From NCBI GenBank assembly GCA_964624795.1, contig CAZUZS010000061.1:1-32436 (forward strand): a stretch of 32,436 nt of DNA. The letters are read 5' to 3'. A program made the translations under genes and the position numbers. Of the stretch, positions 1 to 9,800 are shown in pieces. Origin of the DNA: CAZUZS01 sp964624795 (GTDB lineage Bacteria; Calditrichota; Calditrichia; RBG-13-44-9). Positions within the stretch are counted from its first letter, which is position 1. Every line of letters starts with the position of its first letter. The notes beneath the pieces were generated by a model that saw only the letters and a program-made list of their open reading frames with translations, was not told the DNA's origin and did not search any database.

Positions 1-33
1 TTCACGTTTCACCTTTCACATCTCACGTTTCAC
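1..33. repeat. degenerate heptamer tandem repeat (GTGARAN on minus strand)
   Basis: Read on the minus strand this is about five consecutive 7-base units, four full and one partial, all beginning GTGA (GTGAAAC, GTGAGAT, GTGAAAG, GTGAAAC, GTGAA). The array runs off the left edge of the window, so its true length is unknown. It resembles the short tandemly repeated heptanucleotides known from some bacterial intergenic regions; function unknown. Confidence 0.6.
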
Positions 34-261
34 CTGCATCCACCATCCCTGCCATCACGCCCGCCACCATGAAATCATCCATCGCTTTCATCGTTCAGCC
101 GTCGGCAGTCAGCGATGTAATGCAGTGCCGGAGTATTATTACAAGGTGCCCGTGTATCCCATGGAACGATACAGGAACATCGGAATATTGTAGTATTGCC
201 ACCCGCACTTCAAAACGATTACGATTATAATTGCTCTGTTGCAACGACAAGTGAAACCACC

Positions 262-312
262 AATGACTAATGACTAATGACCAATGACCAATGACCAATG
301 ACCAATGACCAG
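262..312. repeat. heptamer tandem repeat (ATGACCA/ATGACTA)
   Basis: About seven head-to-tail copies of a 7-base unit. The first two are ATGACTA and the following ones ATGACCA, and the last copy decays. Unit length is the same as in the array at 1-33 although the unit sequence differs. No gene overlaps it convincingly. Confidence 0.8.
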
Positions 313-711
313 TGTCCCCCCGACTCGCATCGCCCCAGCTCCTTGCACTAGGCCCCATGCACCAGGCCGCAAGCCCGGATACAGCTCCGCCACGTCAGTT
401 ACAGAGAGGAAAAAGCATTTGCATCATCAATTGGCTTACCCTCCGCTTATAAAACCGGCAGGAAGTCCCAAAATTGAAATTGCTTTACCGCTTTGCTTAC
501 AACTCTTTTATATATAATAGCCGTCTTAGGGCTATTAATAAATTCTAAAACGCAAGAATTGGGGTGGATATGTGACTTCGTTTTCCATGAATTAAATATC
601 TCTTGTTTCAATATAATCTATTTTTTCATGACATAAAAATCAAGAGAAAAATATAATTTTGTATAAAATATCGGTAATAAGAGAACCATCGCTGATTTTG
701 ATACTGGCTTG

Positions 712-831
712 CCCCGATCTTCAGATCGGGGATTCATATGATCTCCCTCAAAATTCCGGCTTTAGCCGAAAAATTTGGCTAAAGCCTCATCTGATCGGTT
801 AAGCTTATTTGATCCCCGATTTAAAAATCGG
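712..831. repeat. cluster of intergenic palindromes
   Basis: Three palindromes lie close together: 712-731 (9-bp arms CCCCGATCT/AGATCGGGG, 2-nt loop), 758-786 (10-bp arms GGCTTTAGCC/GGCTAAAGCC, 9-nt loop) and 816-831 (7-bp arms CCGATTT/AAATCGG, 2-nt loop). A related set occurs at 27485-27540. No U tract follows any of them, so they look like a dispersed palindromic repeat family rather than classical terminators. Confidence 0.65.
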
Positions 832-1148
832 TGCTATCCATTATTTTTCTTCTGATCCCGGGATTAACCTATTTGCCAAATTCTATGTGCTAGCGGGATG
901 GGAAATGTTTTTATTGCGAATCCAATTCTGACAGACAGTGGCTTCCCGCCAAATGCCTGCGGGAAGAACCGCATAACCGCGCGCAAGACTTAATTTTAGC
1001 AACTCTTCCGAATGGATCACTGTAAGGAACAATCCTCTTCGGCCTCCATTTTCGCCTCGCCCCGTTCATGCCTGCCGGCAAAACTGATGATAGCCTTTTT
1101 TATCTGACGCTTTATTCCCAAAACATGGGCCGCAAGATATTCCGCCAA

Positions 1149-3512
1149 TCAATAATCTCCCTGCTCGGTCCGCTTGATGATTTCGTTCTGCAATTCCAGC
1201 GTCAGGTCCACAAAGTAGTCGCTGTAACCGGCAACCCGCACAATCAGGTCCTGGTATTTCTCCGGGTTCTGCTGCGCCTTGCGCAGCGTTTCGGCCGTTA
1301 CCACATTAAACTGAATGTGGTGCCCGTCCATCCTGAAATAGGACCGGATGAGGTGCGCCAGCTTGTCGATGCCGTCATCGTCGGCCAGAACCTGCGGCGT
1401 GAATTTCTGGTTAAGCAGCGTTCCGCCGGTGCGGATGTGGTCGATCTTGGCGGCCGATTTTATTACCGCCGTGGGGCCGTTGCGGTCGGCGCCCTGCACC
1501 GGCGAAATCCCCTCCGACAGCGGCTCGAACGCCTTTCTGCCGTCGGCGGTTGCGCCCACCTTGCTGCCAAAATAGACATGCGAAGTGGTCGGCAGCAGGT
1601 TAATCCGGAATTGCCCGCCCTTAGTGTTGGGCCGGTTTTCCACCGCCGCAAAGTAAGCCTCAAAAATCCGTTTGGTAATCCCGTCGGCATAGTCGTCGTC
1701 GTTGCCATACTTGGGGGTCTCGTTCAGCAGCATTTTTTGCAGCGAGTCGCGCCCCTCGAAATTGCCCGCCAGCGCCTTCAGCAGCTCGCCCATTTCCAGA
1801 TCTTTCCGGTCAAAAACATGATAATTGAGAGAAGCCAGGCAATCGGTCAGGCTGCCCAGCCCTACTCCCTGGATGTAGGAAGTATTGTATCGCGCGCCGC
1901 CGTCGTTGTAATCTTTTCCGTTCCGGATGCAGTCGTCCACCAGGATGGAAAGGAACGGCGCCGGAAGATGCCGGGCATAAAGCCGCTCGATGACAACATT
2001 GCCCCTGATCTTGATGTCGATAAAATAGTTCAACTGCTTTTGATAGGCATGGAATAATTCATCGAAAGATTTAAATGCCGCGGGATGCCCGGTCCGCAGC
2101 CCCATCTGCTTGCCGGTCAGGGGATCGATCCCATCGTTGAGGGTGAGCTCCAGTATTTTCACCAGGTTGAAATAGCCGGTCAGGATGTAGCTCTCCTTCC
2201 CGAAGGCGCCGGTTTCCACGCACCCGCTGGCGCCGCCGTTGCGGGCATCGGCCACCGACTTGCCCTGCCGCATCAGCTCCTGGACAATGGCATCGGTATT
2301 GAAAACGGACGGCTGCCCGAACCCGGTGCGCACGATCTTCAGCGCCCGGCGGATAAAATTGTCGGGATTTTTCTTGCTCAACTGCACCATGGAGCTGGGC
2401 TGCAAAATGCGCATTTCTTCGATCACATCCAGCAGCAGGTAGGACAGCTCGTTCACCGCATCCTCGCCATTCTCCTTCACCCCGCCAATGTTGATGAGGC
2501 AGAAGTCGGTGTAAGTATTGCTTTCCGAGGCAGTGACTCCCACCTTGGGCGGCGCCGGCTGGTTGTTGAATTTCACCCAGAAGGCCTGCAGCAGCTCTTC
2601 CGCCGCCGCTTTGGTGAGGACGCCCTGCTCCAGATCATTTTTATAAAATGGATAAAGATGCTGGTCAAGCCGCCCGGGGTTAAATGAATCCCAGGTGTTC
2701 TGCTCGGTGATCACGCCCAGGTGCACGAACCAGTAATACTGCAGCGCTTCCCAAAAATTGCGCGGCGCATTTTCCGGCACGTGCCTGCAGATCTCTGCAA
2801 TTTTCCGCAGCTCCGCTTTCCGCTGCGGGTCGGTCTCCGCTTTGGCCAATTCATTTGCTTTTTGCGAATGCCGCTTCGCGAATGCGATCAGCGCATCGGC
2901 TGCAATCAGCATGGCTTTCAGCTCATCCCGCTTGTTGAGCGCCTCCGGGTCGGTGAAAAAATCCAGCGCTTCAATGGCGCTTAAAATATCCTGCCGGAAG
3001 CCGGACATTCCCTTGCGGTAAATTTTATTGTCCAGCACGGTGTGTCCCGGCGCCCGCTGTTCCATGAATTCGGTGAAGATGCCCGCTTCGTAAGCCGCTT
3101 TCCATTCCGGAGCCATTTCTTCGAAAATCTTTTCCCGGATAGACCGTCCCTGCCAGAAAGGGATGATGTTTTCCCGGTAGACCTGCCTGGTTTGCTGATC
3201 CACCTTGAATGAAATTTTTGGCCTGCTGTCCAGGATTTTGAGGTCCTCCAGAGTGTGAATGCAGATTTCCGGGTAGGAAGGCGTCGCTTTCGGTGCCGGC
3301 CCGCGCTCCCCCACAATCAGCTCCCCTTCGTTGATGCAGATGGTCTTGTTTTCCAGCAGGTATTTAAATGCCATCGCCCGGGCAATGGGAACCGGCAGCC
3401 GCTCCGCAGCCCCGCTCTTATAAAATTCGGTGAGCAAAACAGCCCGCTCCGGCGAAAAGACCGGTTTGGCGCTCAGGCTTTGCTCCCGCAGTTTTCTGAT
3501 TCTCTCGTTCAT
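1149..3512 (-). CDS. hypD: trans-4-hydroxy-L-proline dehydratase (glycyl radical enzyme)
   Basis: 787-residue glycyl radical enzyme of the PFL superfamily. HypD dehydrates trans-4-hydroxy-L-proline to pyrroline-5-carboxylate in the anaerobic cytosol. Seen here: the thiyl site GCVETG with Cys431 and Glu433, and the C-terminal radical loop RVAGYS with Gly762. The residues I recall for the characterised Clostridioides difficile enzyme (His160, Asp278, Ser334, Asp339, Phe340, Cys434, Glu436, Tyr450, Gly765) all occur here at a constant offset of minus three: His157, Asp275, Ser331, Asp336, Phe337, Cys431, Glu433, Tyr447, Gly762. Length is also nearly identical. This separates it from PFL, glycerol/diol dehydratases and choline lyase. 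A GGGGGGA ribosome site sits in the end of the upstream activase gene, whose stop is 2 bp away. P5C reductase (ProC), needed to make proline, is not in the window. Confidence 0.88.
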   Translation of the reverse strand: MNERIRKLREQSLSAKPVFSPERAVLLTEFYKSGAAERLPVPIARAMAFKYLLENKTICINEGELIVGERGPAPKATPSYPEICIHTLEDLKILDSRPKISFKVDQQTRQVYRENIIPFWQGRSIREKIFEEMAPEWKAAYEAGIFTEFMEQRAPGHTVLDNKIYRKGMSGFRQDILSAIEALDFFTDPEALNKRDELKAMLIAADALIAFAKRHSQKANELAKAETDPQRKAELRKIAEICRHVPENAPRNFWEALQYYWFVHLGVITEQNTWDSFNPGRLDQHLYPFYKNDLEQGVLTKAAAEELLQAFWVKFNNQPAPPKVGVTASESNTYTDFCLINIGGVKENGEDAVNELSYLLLDVIEEMRILQPSSMVQLSKKNPDNFIRRALKIVRTGFGQPSVFNTDAIVQELMRQGKSVADARNGGASGCVETGAFGKESYILTGYFNLVKILELTLNDGIDPLTGKQMGLRTGHPAAFKSFDELFHAYQKQLNYFIDIKIRGNVVIERLYARHLPAPFLSILVDDCIRNGKDYNDGGARYNTSYIQGVGLGSLTDCLASLNYHVFDRKDLEMGELLKALAGNFEGRDSLQKMLLNETPKYGNDDDYADGITKRIFEAYFAAVENRPNTKGGQFRINLLPTTSHVYFGSKVGATADGRKAFEPLSEGISPVQGADRNGPTAVIKSAAKIDHIRTGGTLLNQKFTPQVLADDDGIDKLAHLIRSYFRMDGHHIQFNVVTAETLRKAQQNPEKYQDLIVRVAGYSDYFVDLTLELQNEIIKRTEQGDY

Positions 3513-3514
3513 CG

Positions 3515-4324
3515 CTATCCCCCCATTTTAATTTTGAAACCGGTTGATTCAAATTTTTCTTTGAACCGCTCCATTTCGCGGTTCGTTTGCATTTTGAAAT
3601 GCGGCAGCCGGCATTCCCTGCCCAATTTGGAATACTTGCCCTCCCCTATTGGATTATAGGGAAGCAAATGTATTTTTTCCACATTTTTCAATTTGGAGAT
3701 AAACGCCGCCATCTGCTCCAGGTTTTCACCGGTGTCGGTGACGCCCGGAATTATGGCGATCCGCAGGAAAATTCGATTTCCATTTTCCGCCAGGCGAACG
3801 AGGTTCCGGTGGATAAGCCGGTTCGAAACGCCGGTGTATTTTACATGCTCGGCATCATTGAATATCTTGAGATCGTACAAAAACAGGTCAACCAGCCCGC
3901 GGATCTCCGCGAACACTTTCCAGGGAGCGTAGCCGGAGGTGTCCACCGCGGTGCGTATTCCCTCTTCTTTACATGCCGCTAATAGCGATTTCAGGAATCG
4001 CGGCTGCAGCAGCGGCTCACCGCCGGAAAAGGTAACCCCGCCGCCCGACTGGTCATAAAAAATGATGTCCTTCCGGATCTCGTTCATGATTTCGTCGACG
4101 CTAACCTTCCTGCCGATCATTCCATCCGAATCCACGCGCAGCGAATTCAGGTAGCTCCTGTGATTCACCTGCTCAATGGCCTCCGGCGCCAAATTCTGGC
4201 TTTCCGGGTTGTGGCACCACCAGCAGCGCAGCGGGCATCCCTTGAAAAAGACGGTGCTGCGGATTCCCGGGCCGTCGTGAATCGCGTAGCGAATTAGATT
4301 AAAAATTACACCTGTAGTTTTCAT
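3515..4324 (-). CDS. hypE: glycyl radical enzyme activase (radical SAM), HypD-activating
   Basis: 269-residue radical SAM protein that would install the glycyl radical on HypD. The SAM-cluster motif CPLRCWWC gives Cys30, Cys34 and Cys37, followed by the activase signature FSGGEPLL (about 99-106) and a DTSGY segment. Most non-PFL activases carry a ferredoxin-like insert with two extra 4Fe-4S clusters after the CHNPE motif. Here the interval from residue 38 to the GRKVSVDEI segment at about 71 contains no cysteine, so the auxiliary clusters are absent. It is transcribed before hypD with a 2-bp gap, implying translational coupling. GGAGA upstream of the ATG supports the start. Function is assigned from operon context plus family. 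Confidence 0.85.
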   Translation of the reverse strand: MKTTGVIFNLIRYAIHDGPGIRSTVFFKGCPLRCWWCHNPESQNLAPEAIEQVNHRSYLNSLRVDSDGMIGRKVSVDEIMNEIRKDIIFYDQSGGGVTFSGGEPLLQPRFLKSLLAACKEEGIRTAVDTSGYAPWKVFAEIRGLVDLFLYDLKIFNDAEHVKYTGVSNRLIHRNLVRLAENGNRIFLRIAIIPGVTDTGENLEQMAAFISKLKNVEKIHLLPYNPIGEGKYSKLGRECRLPHFKMQTNREMERFKEKFESTGFKIKMGG

Positions 4325-4408
4325 GTTCTCCAGATTCCCGCCGGGCCTGTTTAAACCAATCCGTTTTTTAACGCCACTTCAACTCACCCTCAAACAAAAA
4401 ACAATGGA

Positions 4409-4436
4409 AATATATAAAAATTCGCGTAATATTCAA
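4409..4436 (-). promoter_or_regulatory. possible promoter for hypE-hypD
   Basis: On the minus strand TTGAAT (4436-4431) and TATATT (4414-4409) are separated by 16 bases, about 85 bases upstream of the hypE start. The region is AT-rich, so chance matches are likely. Confidence 0.3.
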
Positions 4437-4510
4437 TAAGCATTTTACTTTAAACCGGCAGAGGGCGGCGGCTTCCATTCTGCTGCAAGACGGCAAATTG
4501 GTCTTTTCTA

Positions 4511-4539
4511 TTGACATCCGAAACGAAAATGTTCATTAT
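4511..4539 (+). promoter_or_regulatory. candidate sigma-70-type promoter for xylA
   Basis: A perfect TTGACA (4511-4516), a 17-base spacer and CATTAT (4534-4539) lie about 125 bases upstream of the xylA ATG. An inverted repeat begins seven bases after the -10 element. Confidence 0.45.
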
Positions 4540-4545
4540 TGAAGC

Positions 4546-4565
4546 GGTTCGAAGACAATCGAACC
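4546..4565. promoter_or_regulatory. inverted repeat, possible operator for xylA
   Basis: GGTTCGA-6 nt-TCGAACC is a perfect 7-bp dyad placed where transcription from the candidate promoter at 4511-4539 would begin, a classical repressor position. No local regulator gene is present to assign it to. It could also be a hairpin in the 5' leader. Confidence 0.4.
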
Positions 4566-4665
4566 TGGTTCCCGGAGGAGTTGTCTTGTGTTCTCAGAAA
4601 CGTTTTACGCAATTTTTTCCTGAAAAGAGTAAATCCAAAACAAATTGAAAAAAGGACAGGCGAAC

Positions 4666-5985
<1,320 letters not shown>

Positions 5986-6250
5986 GGATTTAGTATTCAC
6001 AAACCGGGTTACTGCTTTTCCTCCCTGAGAGTCCCAGGCATCATTTCCAGGGAACCGATTTCCATAACTGTCAGTCGAAACATAGCGTGATTGCTCTGCG
6101 TCCCCCGGGGATCCCGATTGCACCGGATAGATTCCGGTTGACTTCCTCTTTTGTGGGTCAAATGAACCACTATGCAAAATAAAAACCGTTCATTATCATT
6201 TCAGCCGACATGAATTGATTACCACCGATCCGGTCGTGATTCGGTATTTT

Positions 6251-6266
6251 TGTGAGCTATATCACG
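6251..6266. promoter_or_regulatory. TGTGA-N6-TCACG dyad, activator-site candidate
   Basis: The dyad has the spacing of CRP/FNR-family sites and sits roughly 70-87 bases before the predicted sigma-54 start, a usual place for an enhancer-binding protein or a co-regulator. A 16-base sequence starting at 6250 recurs at 6302-6317 with 13 of 16 identities and a 52-base period, so the second copy overlaps the -24 element. Confidence 0.5.
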
Positions 6267-6311
6267 CCATTGGAGCAATGCAATTTCTCAGTTCCCGCAA
6301 TTTGTGATCTA

Positions 6312-6326
6312 TGGCACTCTAATTGC
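6312..6326 (+). promoter_or_regulatory. sigma-54 (RpoN) promoter
   Basis: TGGCAC-TCTAA-TTGC matches the -24/-12 consensus with invariant GG and GC at the correct 10-base separation. The expected start is about 6337, giving a leader of about 26 bases before the ATG at 6364. A sigma-54 activator gene lies at the other end of the cluster (21515-22552). Confidence 0.8.
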
Positions 6327-6363
6327 GGAGATTATCGGTGAAACGTAACCAGGGAAGGTTTAA

Positions 6364-6798
6364 ATGAGACGCCATTATTATATTCAGCCAAGCCTGCAGC
6401 ATGCATTCACTCTGCTCTATTCCTTTCTGTCGACCACAGAAGTATTTGTTTTTGGCCTGTTCATCCTGGTTTTTGAGAAGCTTTCCCTCGATTTGGAGAC
6501 TGACTTGTTGATCTACTGGAAATTTTCCATTTTCCTTCTCATTATCATTTCCATCTCAGCATTTAATTTTTGGGTTGGAGTTCGTTTATCTCACCGTATC
6601 GCGGGGCCAATGGTGCAAATCCACCGCGCACTGCACCATGCTATTTCCGGGAATTATGAGACCCGCGTGCAGATGCGCTCCAGTGATTACCTGCACGAAA
6701 TCGGGGATGATCTAAACATTCTTTTGCAGAAATTGGAAAGGGAGAAGAAAAATCCACAGAAGAATCCTGAAATCATAAAAACAAACAAAAGAAAATAA
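6364..6798 (+). CDS. HAMP-domain-only inner-membrane protein
   Basis: 144 residues. Two hydrophobic spans are visible (about 15-37 and 52-75) with a very short connection between them. The second runs into a HAMP-like segment beginning SHRIAGPMVQIHRAL, with the conserved Pro and the helix-turn-helix pattern, then a charged coiled tail ending in Lys/Asn. Usual HAMP proteins continue into a kinase, cyclase or methyl-accepting output domain; this one stops. It lies first behind the sigma-54 promoter, 37 bases before the giant surface protein. GGGAAGG precedes the ATG. It could be a signalling adaptor or a structural membrane anchor for the cluster. Function unknown. Confidence 0.75.
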   Translation: MRRHYYIQPSLQHAFTLLYSFLSTTEVFVFGLFILVFEKLSLDLETDLLIYWKFSIFLLIIISISAFNFWVGVRLSHRIAGPMVQIHRALHHAISGNYETRVQMRSSDYLHEIGDDLNILLQKLEREKKNPQKNPEIIKTNKRK

Positions 6799-6835
6799 CC
6801 TCGCACAGGCCAATATTTTATAAGGAGGTATGAAT

Positions 6836-9800
6836 ATGAAAGCCCCAGGAAGGAGCAAAAAATTGGTTCAAAAATCGCACAGCCTGATTTATGCTGTTTG
6901 CATTCTTTGTCTATTTGGGATGTTTGCCAATGCGGAAGCGCAGGTAGCCCAGAAACTGCAGATATTGCTTCCCGGTATGACGGCCGCACCCAATACCGGC
7001 AACGGCTATAACGGCGATCCGATCGACCAGACCAGCGGCGTTCCCTTTAACGTCGTTGTGAATGCAGTAGATGATAACTGGAACATTGTGAATGTTTCCG
7101 ACCAGGTTTCTCTCACCTCATCGGATCCCCTGGCGGATTTGCCGCTCCCCGTGAACCTGGTAAACGGAACCGCAGTGCTTTCTGTCATCCTGAATTCTAA
7201 TGGCCTGTATGCTCTGACGGCTAATGACGAATCCAATTCGAATGTCACTTCCGCCACGTCGCCGCCGGTGCGCATTGTGCAGATCGAATACTTTATGATC
7301 AGCCCCATTGGCGATCCTTATGGCGGAAATCCCGGCCAGGTGACTGTGGGAGCGGAAATTCCCAACGTGGAAATCACCGCCCGCAACCAAAACGGCAATA
7401 TCTCATCGAAATACAACGGCCGGGTTTACCTGTCTGAGTTGACCGATTACGGCGAGGGCAGGATCGAGCCGGAAGCAATCCAGTTCCTGAATGGAAGGTG
7501 GACAGGCAATCTGAAGATATTTCGCGCGGGAGAAAAAGAAGCGTCCTGGGGCGTTACCGGGGATATCTGGGTGAAAGCCACCGACGGCACGCCCGCTTCC
7601 GACAGGATGGAAATAATTATCACCGCCGATGATGCGTACGATCTGTATGTAAACGGCGACTTTATTGCCAGCAACAATCAGCCGCTTGAAGCGCAGACAT
7701 ACATCCTTCCCTACCGGGAAGGCAAGAATGTGGTCGCCATAAAAGGATCGAATCAAAGCGCGGATGGCGGCCTGATTGCCGAGATCCGTGTGAACGGCCA
7801 GGTGGTGAAGCGAACCAGCGGCGCCTGGCTGAACAGCCCGGTTTTTCAAACCGGCTGGGAGAAAATAAATTTTGACGACCAGGGATGGTCGAATGCCACC
7901 GACCTGGGAGCCTACGGAATTTCGCCATGGGGAGCTTCTGTCGGTGGATTCCCGGTTGGCAGCATCGCCCACTGGATATGGGGTAGCGGAAGCGAAGAAT
8001 ATTTCCGGACGTCCATAAATATCGATCCTAACGCGCTTCCGGCGCCACCCGCATTCACACCCCACGAAGGGGAAAGCAACCGGTTCTGTGCGCTTCCCGG
8101 GAATTTCAGCCGGCTGCTAACCGTGCTGCCGGGTGAAACTTATATGCCGGGAAGCCGGGGCGGCAGATCGGGCGTTCCTGCCGATCAACCTTCCGGCCGT
8201 GAGTTCTGGATTAATGTTTACGGAACTGACAATTACTGGAATAAGATTTCCAGTGCCCAGGATGTAATTGCCCTTTCATCCAGCGACCCTGCCGCTGGCC
8301 TGCCTTTCAACCAGGCGCTGAATAACGGCCAGACCATAATGAACGTGACCCTCAACACTGCCGGTTTACAGACAGTTTCGGCAAACGATATAACCCACAG
8401 TGCAATCCAAGCCGACACCTCATCGGAAGTCATGGTTCTGGAAGGAATCGATCATTTTGTTTTCAATAATATATCTGCCACACAGGTTGCGGGACAACCG
8501 CTGCAGGTAACCGTTACAGCCGTGGACGAGTTCGGTGTGCCGGCATCCAATTATAGTGGCGTTCTCACTTTAAGCGCAACCACCGGGGAACAAACTGTTT
8601 ACCCGGAAGAGATTACCGTGGTGAATGGCGTATGGTCGGGACCGGTGCTGCTCACCAAAGCCTCAAATTATGTTAACCTGGCAGTAACCGACGGGGCCAG
8701 CCCGGCCCACACCGGCATCAGTAACCAGTTTAACATTGTGCCGGGGGCGGTAGCCCAACTCCAGGTTTTGGCGCCCGGTCAGATGCCTACTCCCGGAGTT
8801 GCGCCGGGGCTTACCGGCACCCCCAGCGAGGTGCTCTCCGGGTCCGGCTTTTACATCCGGGTGAATGCCGTCGATCAGTGGTGGAATGTGGTGAGCGGAA
8901 ATGCCGATCTGGTGCATTTGACCAGCTCCGACCCGGCCGCCTCTTTGCCGCCCAACGCTTCGTTGAGCGGCGGCGCCCGCCAATTCCTGGTCTCTTTGAA
9001 CACCAACGGACTCCAGACAATCTCCGCTTCGGACCTGACCAACCCGCAGGTAAGTCAGGGAACCAGCAGCGAGATCCGGGTAAACCCGGGGAATATGGAT
9101 CACTTCGTATTCACCCAGATCATAGGCCCCAAGTTCGCCGGAACCCCATTCTCAGTAACTATAAATGCGGTCGATCCACAGGGGAACCCGGTAGGCAACT
9201 ATTCCGGAGTTGTCTTTCTGAATGCCAGCACAGGCAACAACACCATGATTCCGGTTACCGCCAATTTTCTCAACGGCACCTGGACCGGGAACGTTACCAT
9301 CAAAGTCGCCACCGGCGGAGTCTATCTCACCGCATCGGATGGCGCCACGCCGCCGCACACCGGCACCAGCAACCAATTTGAGGTGCAGCCGGGAGCGCTT
9401 ACCCGCTTCCAGGTCATTGTACCGGGCCTTACCGCCACGCCAGGCATCGATCCCGGCTATAGCGGAACCCCGCAGCCACAAAATGCAGGTCAGCCCTTCC
9501 CCATTGTGGTAAATGGTGTGGACAGCTACTGGAATGTGGTAACTGCTTCCAGTGATTCTTTCGGCGTTTCGTCCACCGATCTTTACGCCTCGCTGCCCGA
9601 TCCGACACGGCTGGCGGGCGGCACCAAGAATCTGAGCATCACTTTAAACAGCGACGGAAGTCACACCATCTCCGCATTTCACATGAACAACCCGGCAATT
9701 CAGAACGGCCAAACGCCGTCAATTACGATACTGCCGCAAAACCTGGATCATTTTTTGTTCAGCACGATTTCCGGGCCGGTTACCGCCGGGGAACTTGTTT

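Larger units (their letters stand above)
1..1148. other. gene-free region with short repeats
   Basis: No convincing coding region is visible: the open frames present have no ribosome binding site or family resemblance. The stretch holds heptamer repeats (1-33 and 262-312), an AT-rich segment (about 530-690), a cluster of palindromes (712-831) and a further inverted repeat (942-949 with 959-966, 8-bp stem, 9-nt loop). It lies downstream of the 3' end of the minus-strand hypD gene. The last hairpin could be part of that transcript's end, but it has no adjacent T run on the minus strand, so I do not call it a terminator. Confidence 0.6.
5986..6363. other. intergenic region with the promoter of the envelope cluster
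   Basis: No gene is supported. The first 240 bases show nothing I can assign and no clear xylA terminator. The last 115 bases contain a TGTGA-N6-TCACG dyad and a sigma-54 promoter, both listed separately. Confidence 0.6.

Noticed and set aside
262..312. CRISPR array
   Set aside because: The repeats are only 7 bases and directly adjacent with no spacers, and no cas genes are present.
942..966. Rho-independent terminator for hypD
   Set aside because: The hairpin has no T tract on the minus strand and lies about 180 bases beyond the stop codon.
1068..2057. 329-codon open frame on the plus strand opposite hypD
   Set aside because: It is fully antisense to a gene with all catalytic residues intact, has no ribosome site, and its Arg/Val/His-rich composition is typical of an antisense frame.
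4546..4565. GGTTCGA motif considered as the T-arm of a tRNA
   Set aside because: No acceptor, D or anticodon arms can be built around it; the sequence is a simple dyad.
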